A stretch of DNA of 22,327 bases from a virus: IMG/VR virus record IMGVR_UViG_3300042429_000087, positions 1 to 22,327 of that record. One strand, given 5' to 3'. Position 1 is the first letter of the stretch; each line of letters opens with the position of its first letter. Below, piece by piece: positions 1 through 5,745 of this stretch. Both the position numbers and the translations under genes were made by a program. The notes beneath the pieces were generated by a model. It saw nothing but the letters and a program-made list of their open reading frames with translations. It had not been told where the DNA came from and searched no databases.

Positions 1-126
1 ACCTTATTAGCTAATAGCTTCACGCATCAAGAGATTGCCCCTTCGGATAAACTTGTAGATGCCGTAATGGTTATTTGCATAGCTGCAATGGGTACTACTA
101 CAATAGATAAATTCAGCCAAAAATAA
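1..126 (+). CDS. C-terminal end of an unidentified protein (5' partial)
   Basis: An open frame runs in from the left edge and gives 41 residues before a TAA at 124-126, three bases before the next start. The visible part is helical-looking, with a hydrophobic stretch (VMVICIAAMG) and a polar end, DKFSQK. I do not recognise the family. The tight spacing suggests it is the preceding gene of the same operon as the exonuclease. Confidence 0.6.
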   Translation, partial: TLLANSFTHQEIAPSDKLVDAVMVICIAAMGTTTIDKFSQK

Positions 127-129
127 AAA

Positions 130-864
130 ATGCTAAAATCAAAACGCAAACGACTATTTTTTGATATTGAAGTTTCTGCAAACATAGGCTTCTTTTGGAG
201 TTCTGGTTACAAACTTAATATTGGTCCTGAAAACATTATTAAAGAACGGGCAGTAATTTGTATCTGCTACAAATGGGAAGATGAGAAAGAAGTTTACCAT
301 TTGGAATGGGATAGTAAGCAATGCGACAAAAAGATGTTGCAAAAGTTTGTAGAAGTAGCAAACACGGCTTCGGAGTTAGTAGGGCATAATGGAGATAAAT
401 TTGACCTTGCGTGGATAAGAACACGCTGCTTGTTTCACGGGATAGATATGTTTCCTTCTTATACAACTATTGACACGCTTAAAATAGCGAGAAGTAAGTT
501 TAGATTTAATAGCAACAAGCTTAATTACATAGCTGACTACTTAGGGATTGGCACTAAGATAAAGACCGAATATAGTTTATGGAAGGATATTGTTCTGCAT
601 AAGGACAAAGTGGCTATGGCTAAAATGATTAAGTACTGCCAAAAAGATGTTGTGTTATTAGAGCAGGTATTTAACGCCCTTAAAAACCACATCGAACCTA
701 AAACACATTACGGAGTTATCTTTGGACAAGACCGAGGCTCTTGTCCTGAGTGCGGAAGCGATGACTTAATTATTTCACTTCGTAGAACAACCGCAACTGG
801 TGTAAAGAAAATACAATACAAGTGCAAAACTTGTTTTAAGATACATAGCAAAACCGACAAATAA
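130..864 (+). CDS. DEDDy-type 3'-5' exonuclease with C-terminal zinc ribbon
   Basis: This is a DnaQ-like (RNase H fold) nuclease predicted to remove nucleotides from DNA 3' ends in phage replication or recombination. All three exonuclease motifs are visible in 244 residues: Exo I FDIE (D12, E14), Exo II GHNGDKFDL (residues 85-93, D92) and Exo III YCQKD (Y169, D173), which places it in the DEDDy class. A C-terminal zinc ribbon follows, with CPEC at 205-208 and CKTC at 232-235, probably for nucleic-acid binding. No polymerase domain is attached. The start has no competing upstream ATG, and the stop overlaps the next start (TAATG). The nuclease class is well supported; the in vivo substrate is not known. 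Confidence 0.82.
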   Translation: MLKSKRKRLFFDIEVSANIGFFWSSGYKLNIGPENIIKERAVICICYKWEDEKEVYHLEWDSKQCDKKMLQKFVEVANTASELVGHNGDKFDLAWIRTRCLFHGIDMFPSYTTIDTLKIARSKFRFNSNKLNYIADYLGIGTKIKTEYSLWKDIVLHKDKVAMAKMIKYCQKDVVLLEQVFNALKNHIEPKTHYGVIFGQDRGSCPECGSDDLIISLRRTTATGVKKIQYKCKTCFKIHSKTDK

Positions 865-1067
865 TGGACAGTAAAATATTAGCAGCAGTAATAGAAGATA
901 TGCGTAGGCGTGAACTTGTAGGGAAATCAAAGTACGGAACTACAATGGATAGAAATGATTTAAGCACGGGGCAATGGATAACGCACCTAAAGGAAGAGCT
1001 GCAAGATGCAATACTTTATTTAACCAAACTTGAACAGATACATAATGCGCCTCAAGAAGATATTTAG
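864..1067 (+). CDS. small MazG-like / all-alpha NTP pyrophosphohydrolase-like protein
   Basis: This 67-residue protein has a KYG...D...W region followed by HLKEELQDAILYL at 41-53. That arrangement is typical of short phage proteins related to the all-alpha NTP pyrophosphatases (MazG/dUTPase-like), whose ExxxD/EExxD helices bind Mg2+. E44, E45 and D48 are candidate metal ligands. Phage members are thought to adjust nucleotide pools. It is shorter than a full MazG domain (about 100 residues), so activity is uncertain. It overlaps the exonuclease stop by one base and runs into the start of the next gene. Confidence 0.6.
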   Translation: MDSKILAAVIEDMRRRELVGKSKYGTTMDRNDLSTGQWITHLKEELQDAILYLTKLEQIHNAPQEDI

Positions 1068-1473
1068 CTTCGGCAACATATTAGACCGAGATACCTACGA
1101 GCAACTTAGGGAATTAGATTACACGAACCCAAACTTTAAGGGTTGCGCTGACGAGTTCCAGTTCAATAGGGAATGGTGGGTTCTGCTTGACCAAGGCGAG
1201 ATAGTAGCTTACTGCGGTTCTATTTATAGCAAAGGCATTTGCATATTTAATCGTGCGTGGGTTAAGAAATCACATAGAGGACAAGGCATACAAAGACGAA
1301 TGATTAAGACCAGGTTAAAGGCAGCATCTACTTTTTGCCATATAGCTATTACTTACACAACCTTAGATAACTTCCCTTCAGCTAATAACCTTATAGATTG
1401 CCGGTTCAAGCTTTACCTCCCTGAGTATTCTTACGGGGGTTATGACAAACTTTACTTTCAAAAGTTGCTTTAA
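1045..1473 (+). CDS. GNAT-family N-acetyltransferase
   Basis: This is a single-domain GNAT acyltransferase of 142 residues expected to use acetyl-CoA. Motif A, the pyrophosphate-binding loop, is visible as HRGQGIQRR at residues 77-85 after a beta strand (CIFNRAWVKK). The preceding strand, EIVAYCGSIYS, fits the GNAT core. I chose the ATG at 1045; the same frame can also be opened from a TTG at 1030, five codons upstream, inside the previous gene. It overlaps that gene by 23 bases. The acceptor is unknown. Phage GNATs can modify host proteins, nucleic acids or glycans, and nothing here decides between these. Confidence 0.75.
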   Translation: MRLKKIFSFGNILDRDTYEQLRELDYTNPNFKGCADEFQFNREWWVLLDQGEIVAYCGSIYSKGICIFNRAWVKKSHRGQGIQRRMIKTRLKAASTFCHIAITYTTLDNFPSANNLIDCRFKLYLPEYSYGGYDKLYFQKLL

Positions 1474-1503
1474 AGTGCAACATTTTATAAAATAGGAAAA
1501 CCT

Positions 1504-1794
1504 ATGACAACAAGAGTAAAAGTAACATACATAGCTATAAATGAGTATAAGCCTATATTATCTGCTTCATCTTTTGATGCAATTAAAGAAGGCTTAGATG
1601 AGTATTATGGTGTAGATAAAGGACAAGCTGAATGCTTAGGATTTACCCCATATGATACAAAATACCCTGATGATTATGAAGGTTATTATTCTTATTCATA
1701 TACAATAAAACAATATGATAAAGAAATAACTAATATAGATGTAGTTAAGATTTACTGCGTAGAATACTATCCGTATACAATTTATAAAGTTTAA
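1504..1794 (+). CDS. hypothetical protein rich in Tyr and Asp
   Basis: This 96-residue protein is not one I recognise. It is unusually rich in tyrosine (for example DDYEGYYSYSYTI and YCVEYYPYTIY) and acidic overall, with no membrane segment or cysteine motif. Codon use is more AT-rich than in the neighbouring genes, which may reflect separate acquisition. It is preceded by a 30-base gap and followed by another small gene. Confidence 0.6.
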   Translation: MTTRVKVTYIAINEYKPILSASSFDAIKEGLDEYYGVDKGQAECLGFTPYDTKYPDDYEGYYSYSYTIKQYDKEITNIDVVKIYCVEYYPYTIYKV

Positions 1795-1804
1795 TGTTAA
1801 TAAA

Positions 1805-1975
1805 ATGGAAAACGAAACCAAACCAGACATCACAAGATTAGAAGTAATTAACCACGCAACAAATGACCGCCCAATAGGTAGGATATTAACTTTATACCAA
1901 GAACTTGGCGACTTCAAATCAATAGAACTATCCTTTCAAGACGGGGGTAAAACCCTTAAAATCTTCTTAGATTAA
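1805..1975 (+). CDS. small hypothetical protein (56 aa)
   Basis: A 56-codon frame starts with ATG ten bases after the previous stop and ends with TAA at 1973-1975. The product has an acidic N-terminus (MENETKPDITRLEVINH) and a beta-like C-terminal half ending in KTLKIFLD. The composition looks like a real small phage protein rather than chance. I do not recognise the family. It is the last gene before the 1976-2173 regulatory gap. Confidence 0.55.
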   Translation: MENETKPDITRLEVINHATNDRPIGRILTLYQELGDFKSIELSFQDGGKTLKIFLD

Positions 1976-1981
1976 TTAAAA

Positions 1982-2005
1982 AAAGGTAGTAATACTACTA
2001 CTTTT
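1982..2005 (+). terminator. possible intrinsic terminator of the upstream operon
   Basis: A hairpin can form between AAAGGTAGT (1982-1990) and ACTACTTTT (1997-2005), nine pairs including one G-U, with a six-base loop, directly after the last gene stop. The 3' arm ends in TTTT but the following bases are not a long U tract, so termination may be weak. The run of A before the stem would help in the opposite direction. Confidence 0.35.
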
Positions 2006-2046
2006 GGCTTCATTTTGTTACCGACTTTGGCAACTTTTACCCTTAC

Positions 2047-2104
2047 TTTGTACGTTATTTTGTACGTTTCTATGTACAAATGCAACATTGTTGCAAAAAT
2101 AATT
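2047..2104. promoter_or_regulatory. operator-like repeat cluster upstream of an early promoter
   Basis: TTTGTACGTT occurs twice in direct repeat at 2047-2056 and 2059-2068. The second copy also forms an inverted repeat with GTACAAA at 2074-2080. Directly after lies TGCAAC-ATT-GTTGCA (2081-2095), a perfect six-base inverted repeat, running into TTGCAAAAATAATT (2091-2104). The last block recurs at 13342-13365. Position upstream of a promoter-like -7 element suggests repressor or activator sites; the binding protein is unknown. Confidence 0.5.
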
Positions 2105-2122
2105 TTAAAATATTTTAATAGT

Positions 2123-2156
2123 TTTGCACTTTGTATTGTGCATTGTTGTATATTTG
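2123..2156 (+). promoter_or_regulatory. Bacteroidetes-type promoter
   Basis: A perfect -7 element TATATTTG (TAnnTTTG consensus) lies at 2149-2156. TTTG at 2123-2126 is a candidate -33 element with a 22-base spacer, within the range reported for Flavobacterium-type promoters. Transcription would begin near 2163, giving a very short leader before the ATG at 2174. Confidence 0.6.
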
Positions 2157-2173
2157 TGTAAACAAAACACAAA

Positions 2174-2380
2174 ATGACACATTTAACCACCTACCAAATG
2201 TTCCAATATCAGCGATACGGGAACATATTAATCGACGGGGATAGGAGTACTACAAACCCCTATGACCCTGCCCTATTGCCTAAAAACTACGATTACGAAG
2301 ATGACGATTACACGTTTACTCGTTGGGTAGAACACAATGCAGAACTTGAACTTTTAAAAAACGAATTATATGAAGATTGA
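2174..2380 (+). CDS. hypothetical early protein
   Basis: This 68-residue acidic protein has a tyrosine/aspartate-rich centre (PKNYDYEDDDYTFTRW) and a helical C-terminus (NAELELLKNELYED). It is the first gene after the promoter at 2123-2156, and its leader AAACAAAACACA is shared with the gene at 13436. Being first in the unit suggests early expression. I do not recognise the family. Confidence 0.55.
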   Translation: MTHLTTYQMFQYQRYGNILIDGDRSTTNPYDPALLPKNYDYEDDDYTFTRWVEHNAELELLKNELYED

Positions 2381-2567
2381 ATTTGTAAAAGAAACTAAGC
2401 CAGACGGCACGATTTTCTACTATACTTTAGTAGATAACAAATATGATAGCGCAAGTATGTACTTGGAATACTCACAAGCTTACGAGTACTTTGTAAGCCT
2501 AAAGAAAAGACAAGAACCTATTATTGAAATTTTAGAACACTATAACATAGACATACAAAACAAATAA
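2370..2567 (+). CDS. hypothetical protein (65 aa)
   Basis: This 65-residue protein overlaps the previous gene by 11 bases. It has a beta-hairpin-like N-terminal part (EFVKETKPDGTIFYYTLV) and a helical C-terminal half. No motif is recognised. It lies two bases upstream of the ERF recombinase gene and is probably co-translated with it. Confidence 0.55.
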   Translation: MKIEFVKETKPDGTIFYYTLVDNKYDSASMYLEYSQAYEYFVSLKKRQEPIIEILEHYNIDIQNK

Positions 2568-2569
2568 CA

Positions 2570-3103
2570 ATGAGCCTAATTAAAATTCAACAGGAATTAA
2601 AAGCACCTAAAAACCAATTCAATGCTTTTGCTAAATACAAGTACCGAAGTGCAGAAGATATAATCGAAGCTGCAAAACCTATCTGCCATAAATACGGCTA
2701 CGCTTTAATGTTAAGCGATGAGGTAATAGAAGTAGGCGGTAGAGTTTATGTAAAGGCTACCGCTTGTTTAAGTAACGGAGAAGATAACATTACTTGCACG
2801 GGTCTTGCTCGTGAAGAAGAAAACAAAAAAGGAATGGATGCTTCGCAAATTACGGGAGCAGCAAGTAGCTACGCTCGTAAATATGCTCTTAACGGACTCT
2901 TTGCTATTGACGATACCAAAGATGCAGATGCTACTAATGAGCATAAAGACGAGGTAAGCGAAGGGCAAAAGGCATTCTTGATTGAGCAGTTAGACAAGAC
3001 AAAGTTTACCCAAGACCAAAAGGTAAAGGCTGCTTTGAAAATCAATGCTATCAAGAGTTTAGACGAATTTAACAAGATTAAAGAAACAATTAAAAAAAGC
3101 TAA
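2570..3103 (+). CDS. erf: ERF-family single-strand annealing protein
   Basis: This is a phage recombinase of the ERF/Sak (Rad52-like) group that would bind single-stranded DNA and anneal complementary strands in recombination or genome circularisation. The family hallmark is clear: QITGAASSYARKYALNGLF at residues 93-111 followed by the acidic AIDDTKDAD. The N-terminal helix, which begins IKIQQELKAPKN and continues into FAKYKYRSAEDIIEA, also matches. At 177 residues it is near the usual length for the short forms. The C-terminal 55 residues are a separate, probably protein-interacting, helical region. A small protein with an SSB-like tail is encoded about 600 bases downstream. Confidence 0.88.
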   Translation: MSLIKIQQELKAPKNQFNAFAKYKYRSAEDIIEAAKPICHKYGYALMLSDEVIEVGGRVYVKATACLSNGEDNITCTGLAREEENKKGMDASQITGAASSYARKYALNGLFAIDDTKDADATNEHKDEVSEGQKAFLIEQLDKTKFTQDQKVKAALKINAIKSLDEFNKIKETIKKS

Positions 3104-3104
3104 T

Positions 3105-3290
3105 ATGAAAACCGCAATGCAAGAATTAAAAGATTGGGCTAATCAATATAAAGGTCAAATGATTTCAGCAGACCAAGTTGTATTAAAAGCACATAACTTA
3201 CTTACAAAAGAAAAAGAAATATGCATATTACTTGCAGAAAAAGTATTAGATAATTTAATAGAAGAAGACATTAACGAAAAAGAAAACTAA
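3105..3290 (+). CDS. hypothetical helical protein (61 aa)
   Basis: This 61-residue protein appears to be all-helical and charged (MQELKDWANQYK, KEICILLAEKVLDNLIEE). It starts one base after the ERF stop and its stop overlaps the next ATG. I do not recognise it; its context is the recombination/replication block. Confidence 0.5.
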   Translation: MKTAMQELKDWANQYKGQMISADQVVLKAHNLLTKEKEICILLAEKVLDNLIEEDINEKEN

Positions 3291-3529
3291 TGAAAGAATT
3301 GCTACCATTTGAAAGGCAGATATTACTTGCAGAAGTTTACCATTATGCTTGGTATAACGAAGAGGCATACGAGGACTTATTAGCCTTTATTAAAAAGTAT
3401 GAAAACAAATTAGACAAACCTGTATTTTTTAACCCAATCAATAACAATGACACAACAACAACAAATCTTGAACCACTTGCTTTCGGGCAAAACATTGACA
3501 CCAATCCAGGCTTTAACGAAGTACAATAG
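3290..3529 (+). CDS. hypothetical protein with a long 3' overlap
   Basis: The product is 79 residues. The first 50 are acidic and helical (FERQILLAEVYHYAWYNEEA). The last 28 or so (NNNDTTTTNLEPLAFG and on) are low in complexity and coincide exactly with the stretch that also encodes the next gene in another frame. The 83-base overlap is long for this phage. The ancestral C-terminus may have ended earlier, with the present stop reached after loss of an older one. Function unknown. Confidence 0.5.
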   Translation: MKELLPFERQILLAEVYHYAWYNEEAYEDLLAFIKKYENKLDKPVFFNPINNNDTTTTNLEPLAFGQNIDTNPGFNEVQ

Positions 3530-3656
3530 CCTAAGATTAGCAGCCGTAGTATTTGAATTAAAACGCAAAGGCTACAAAGTACGAACGGAATTAATTAACG
3601 TTGGTACGAAAAAACAAAGTAAATTAGTAGCTCAATATTCAATTAAAAACAAATAA
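3447..3656 (+). CDS. helix-turn-helix protein (HTH_39-like)
   Basis: This 69-residue DNA-binding protein matches the short phage winged-helix/HTH pattern: QILNHLLSGKTLTPIQAL, then NSLRLAAVVFELKRKGYKV, then a beta hairpin ending in QYSIK. The conserved RLAAxVxELKRKGY recognition helix is clear. Such proteins (Pfam HTH_39) are frequent in Bacteroidetes phages and are presumed regulators or recombination accessory factors. The start at 3447 is preferred because the domain begins immediately after it, even though it overlaps the preceding gene by 83 bases. Confidence 0.75.
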   Translation: MTQQQQILNHLLSGKTLTPIQALTKYNSLRLAAVVFELKRKGYKVRTELINVGTKKQSKLVAQYSIKNK

Positions 3657-3658
3657 AA

Positions 3659-3853
3659 ATGGAACAAAAAAAATGGAGTACTGGCGGTTGGAAAAAGCAG
3701 ACCGCTAAAGGAGAAGTAATTAATTTTACAATCAATGATGTTAAATATTCAATGTGGGTTAATGCTTACAAGACAGAAGATAAGCAACCAGATTACAAGA
3801 TTTATGTAAATGATTTCAAACCAAAAGAAGATACGGAAGGATTGCCGTTTTAA
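3659..3853 (+). CDS. small protein with SSB-like acidic C-terminal tip
   Basis: This 64-residue beta-rich protein reads GWKKQTAKGEVINFTINDVKY, then QPDYKIYVNDF, and ends EDTEGLPF. The core resembles small phage proteins of the DUF736 type. The terminal acidic-hydrophobic tip ending in proline-phenylalanine resembles the SSB tail (DDDIPF) that recruits replication and repair proteins. It lies between the ERF recombinase and the DnaA-like gene, which fits a role in DNA transactions, but single-strand binding is only an inference. An A8 run at 3666-3673 falls in codons 3-5. Confidence 0.5.
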   Translation: MEQKKWSTGGWKKQTAKGEVINFTINDVKYSMWVNAYKTEDKQPDYKIYVNDFKPKEDTEGLPF

Positions 3854-3855
3854 TT

Positions 3856-4284
3856 ATGCTAAACAGAAAGAAGGATATATCAATAAGACAATTAAAGGAG
3901 TTATACTTCGCACAACGTAACACCCATTTGCAACTTCACGAAATGATGCAGCAGTTAGGGTTGTTAGGCATAGAAGATAATGAGCCTTTAGGGTTAGACA
4001 TTGGTGCGAGAACTATTGTCAAATTGGTAGACGAAGAGTTTGAGTGCGATGTATTAATTAAGGATAGGAGTTTAAAAACTACGTTCGGTCGCAAGGCTGC
4101 TGCTTACTTACTCAGGAGGTACACTAAGTTAAGCCTTAAGGAGATAAGCCAATACACAGGAACAAGCGACCATACAACGGCTATCCATAACATAAAACAA
4201 GCGAATAACCTAATAGAAACTGAGGACTGGTTTAAGACAAAACTAAAAAAACTTTGTTTAAAATTAGAACTTAAAGAAATTTAG
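3856..4284 (+). CDS. DnaA domain IV-like DNA-binding protein
   Basis: This is a 142-residue protein whose C-terminal half matches the DNA-binding domain of the DnaA initiator. It reads FGRKAAAYLLRRYTKLSLKEIS at about 77-98, then TGTSDHTTAIHNIK at 101-114, corresponding to the DnaA signature around DHTTV. There is no AAA+ ATPase domain; the N-terminal 60 residues are helical and unassigned. It could bind DnaA-box-like sites in the phage or host origin, as an initiation helper or competitor. It sits just upstream of the presumed replication initiator gene and candidate origin. The domain call is strong; the role is inferred. Confidence 0.75.
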   Translation: MLNRKKDISIRQLKELYFAQRNTHLQLHEMMQQLGLLGIEDNEPLGLDIGARTIVKLVDEEFECDVLIKDRSLKTTFGRKAAAYLLRRYTKLSLKEISQYTGTSDHTTAIHNIKQANNLIETEDWFKTKLKKLCLKLELKEI

Positions 4285-4286
4285 TG

Positions 4287-4294
4287 TATATTTG
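4287..4294 (+). promoter_or_regulatory. promoter -7 element (TATATTTG)
   Basis: A perfect TAnnTTTG element lies three bases after the DnaA-like gene stop. A clear TTTG -33 partner at the right distance is not visible, so strength is uncertain. The start would be near 4300-4303, immediately before the structured RNA region. Confidence 0.5.
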
Positions 4295-4300
4295 CAGTAT

Positions 4301-4395
4301 AATAAGACACATAGACGAACTGCGAACCGCCTATGTGTTTAGTGGTTAAATATAATAACCCTGGTAGTTCGCAGCTATCGGGGTTTATTTTTTTT
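4301..4395 (+). ncRNA. candidate structured RNA (small RNA or attenuator leader)
   Basis: Two hairpins follow the -7 element. Hairpin 1 pairs ACACATAG (4307-4314) with CTATGTGT (4331-4338) around a 16-base loop. Hairpin 2 pairs AACCCTGGTAG (4357-4367) with CTATCGGGGTT (4375-4385) around the loop TTCGCAG. The loop of hairpin 1 contains CTGCGAAC (4320-4327), the exact complement of GTTCGCAG (4367-4374) in hairpin 2. The RNA could therefore form a kissing complex or switch to an alternative fold. It ends in a U-rich tract. It may be a free-standing sRNA or the regulated leader of the gene at 4396. Confidence 0.5.
4357..4395 (+). terminator. intrinsic terminator / attenuator before the replication gene
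   Basis: An 11-pair stem (4357-4367 with 4375-4385, two G-U pairs, seven-base loop) is followed by TTTATTTTTTTT (4384-4395). This is a good rho-independent terminator. The ATG of the next gene begins at 4396, so reading into that gene from the upstream promoter would require read-through or anti-termination. Confidence 0.65.
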
Positions 4396-5130
4396 ATGGC
4401 AAAAGACCCAGCATTTTTATTTTACCCAGGCGACTATGTTAGTGGCACAATGGGAATGACATTTGAAGAAAAAGGAGCATATATGGACTTACTTATGCTT
4501 CAATTCAATCGTGGTCATATGAATACTCATATGATACAACATACGATAGGACACTTGTGGGAACAAGTGAAATCCAAATTTATACAAGATGACGAAGGTT
4601 TATGGTACAATGTAAGGCTTGATTATGAAAAAGAAAAGCGTAAAACCTTTACAGAATCAAGGAGAAACAATATGAAACCTAAAAACAAACCTAAAGAAAA
4701 TGTATCATATGAAACGCATATGCAACCTCATATGATAGCTCATATGGAAAATGTAAATGAAAATACAAATAAAGATATAATTAATAATAAAAGTAAATGT
4801 AGTTTTGAGCAAGTTTACGAATATATGGCTAATAAAATTAATTTAGATTTAGCTAAAATAGAAGCGGAAAAGTTCGTAAATTACTACGAAAGTAACGGGT
4901 GGAAAGTAGGCAAGAACCCTATGAAAAGTTGGTCAGCAGCAGCAAATAATTGGATAACTAACACTAAACAATATGCAAAAGGAACTACAAACAATAAGCC
5001 AAAACTTAATAAACACGAACTCGACAACCTTAGAAACTACAACTATATCCACTCTACTTCCTATGGAGAAGGAGATTATGAAAAGCTTTTCGGGGGAGAG
5101 GGTACGCAATCTGAATACTACAATATTTAA
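4396..5130 (+). CDS. DUF1376-type phage replication initiation protein
   Basis: The 244-residue product starts MAKDPAFLFYPGDYVSG and continues TFEEKGAYMDLLML, the DUF1376 signature seen in phage replication/helicase-loading proteins. The C-terminal part has FVNYYESNGWKVG, then MKSWSAAANNWI, typical of the replisome-organizer C-terminus. Between them lies a low-complexity His-Met and Asn-rich linker (about residues 95-135 of the product). The start at 4396 is chosen because the domain begins there; 21 more codons are open upstream to 4333 but fall in the RNA hairpins. The linker DNA holds the candidate origin. Domain recognition is good; the biochemical step is not proven. Confidence 0.75.
   Translation: MAKDPAFLFYPGDYVSGTMGMTFEEKGAYMDLLMLQFNRGHMNTHMIQHTIGHLWEQVKSKFIQDDEGLWYNVRLDYEKEKRKTFTESRRNNMKPKNKPKENVSYETHMQPHMIAHMENVNENTNKDIINNKSKCSFEQVYEYMANKINLDLAKIEAEKFVNYYESNGWKVGKNPMKSWSAAANNWITNTKQYAKGTTNNKPKLNKHELDNLRNYNYIHSTSYGEGDYEKLFGGEGTQSEYYNI
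4516..4800. other. candidate replication origin (CATATG iterons plus AT-rich stretch)
   Basis: CATATG occurs six times: at 4516, 4528, 4706, 4717, 4729 and 4741. Spacings are 12, then 11, 12 and 12 bases within the two groups, close to one helical turn. Bases 4747-4800, right after the last copy, are about 87% A+T (7 G/C in 54), as expected of an unwinding element. The arrangement inside the initiator gene resembles lambda ori within gene O. The alternative is that it merely encodes a His-Met-rich linker. Confidence 0.45.
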
Positions 5131-5731
5131 ACAAAACCTTGTTTATTTAATGCAACTTGTAGGCATAAACAATCCTGGCGAAGTTAAGTTAGCAATTTTA
5201 GAAGATTGGATAAGAACCGAGTATGGTGGCTTTACAATAAACGAGGTTAAAGTAGCGTTTAAGCAAATGGTAGCCAATGACTTTATAGATCACTACCAGA
5301 ACTTTAGTCCTGCATACTTTAGTCAGGTTATGGACAGGTACAAGAAAAAAGCAAACGAAGTAAGAAAAATGATGCCACAGGAACGAGTAGAAGCAATACC
5401 TCACTTAAGCGATTTAGAAATAATTGATTACAGTTATCAAGAATACAAAATTTTGGAAAATAAAACATTTGATAGATTGTTTAATCCATTAAGTGTATTT
5501 ACAAAGCTTAATAGCACAGGCATCAAGGTATGGACAAAAGAAGATGGCGCACTTGCTAAAAAGAAATTAATGGAGATTATTACCTACAAAGCTAATAAAA
5601 TGGATATCATAAGCGCAAAGCAGTACCGAGACGAGTGGACTGAACAATGGCTAAAGAACCAGGCTCGAGCCGTAGCCGTAGCTTTATTTTTTGATTTGCA
5701 AATTAAAAATGGTAAAGTTTCATTTTCTTAA
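5078..5731 (+). CDS. hypothetical protein, probably replication-associated
   Basis: This protein is 217 residues from the ATG at 5078; an ATG at 5063 is the alternative start, and both lie inside the previous gene. It contains a helical module EVKLAILEDWIRTEYGGFT, then EVKVAFKQMVANDF and FSPAYFSQVMDRYKKK. That pattern is shared by proteins commonly encoded after phage initiators in Bacteroidetes phages. The C-terminal half is helical with a YRDEWTEQWLK segment. No catalytic motif or Walker box is seen. A helicase-loader or replisome partner role is inferred only from its place after the DUF1376 gene. Confidence 0.6.
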   Translation: MKSFSGERVRNLNTTIFKQNLVYLMQLVGINNPGEVKLAILEDWIRTEYGGFTINEVKVAFKQMVANDFIDHYQNFSPAYFSQVMDRYKKKANEVRKMMPQERVEAIPHLSDLEIIDYSYQEYKILENKTFDRLFNPLSVFTKLNSTGIKVWTKEDGALAKKKLMEIITYKANKMDIISAKQYRDEWTEQWLKNQARAVAVALFFDLQIKNGKVSFS

Positions 5732-5733
5732 TA

Positions 5734-5741
5734 TAGTTTTG
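5734..5741 (+). promoter_or_regulatory. possible promoter -7 element (TAGTTTTG)
   Basis: TAGTTTTG fits TAnnTTTG and lies five bases before the ATG at 5746. A transcript from it would be leaderless or nearly so. No well-placed -33 TTTG is visible, so this is a weak call. Confidence 0.25.
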
Positions 5742-5745
5742 TAAT

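Noticed and set aside
1477-1500. A further copy of TGCAACA before the gene at 1504
   Set aside because: The TTGCAAAAATAATT half and a -7 element are missing, so it is not the same regulatory box.
4331-4387. tRNA-like fragments: a TTTAGTGGTTAAA D-arm-like piece and a 5-bp stem with a TTCGCAG T-loop-like loop
   Set aside because: No anticodon arm fits between them, the T-loop lacks the conserved A58, and no 5' strand complements the GGGGTTT acceptor-like end. The terminator explanation is better.
4333-4395. Upstream ATG start giving 21 extra residues on the DUF1376 protein
   Set aside because: These codons lie across the hairpins and U tract, and the extension does not resemble the family; the domain begins at the ATG at 4396.
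4575-4582. Reverse-strand -7 element (CAAATTTA on the + strand) that could drive an antisense RNA across the leader
   Set aside because: No CAAA -33 partner at normal spacing, and TAnnTTTG matches occur by chance in AT-rich DNA.
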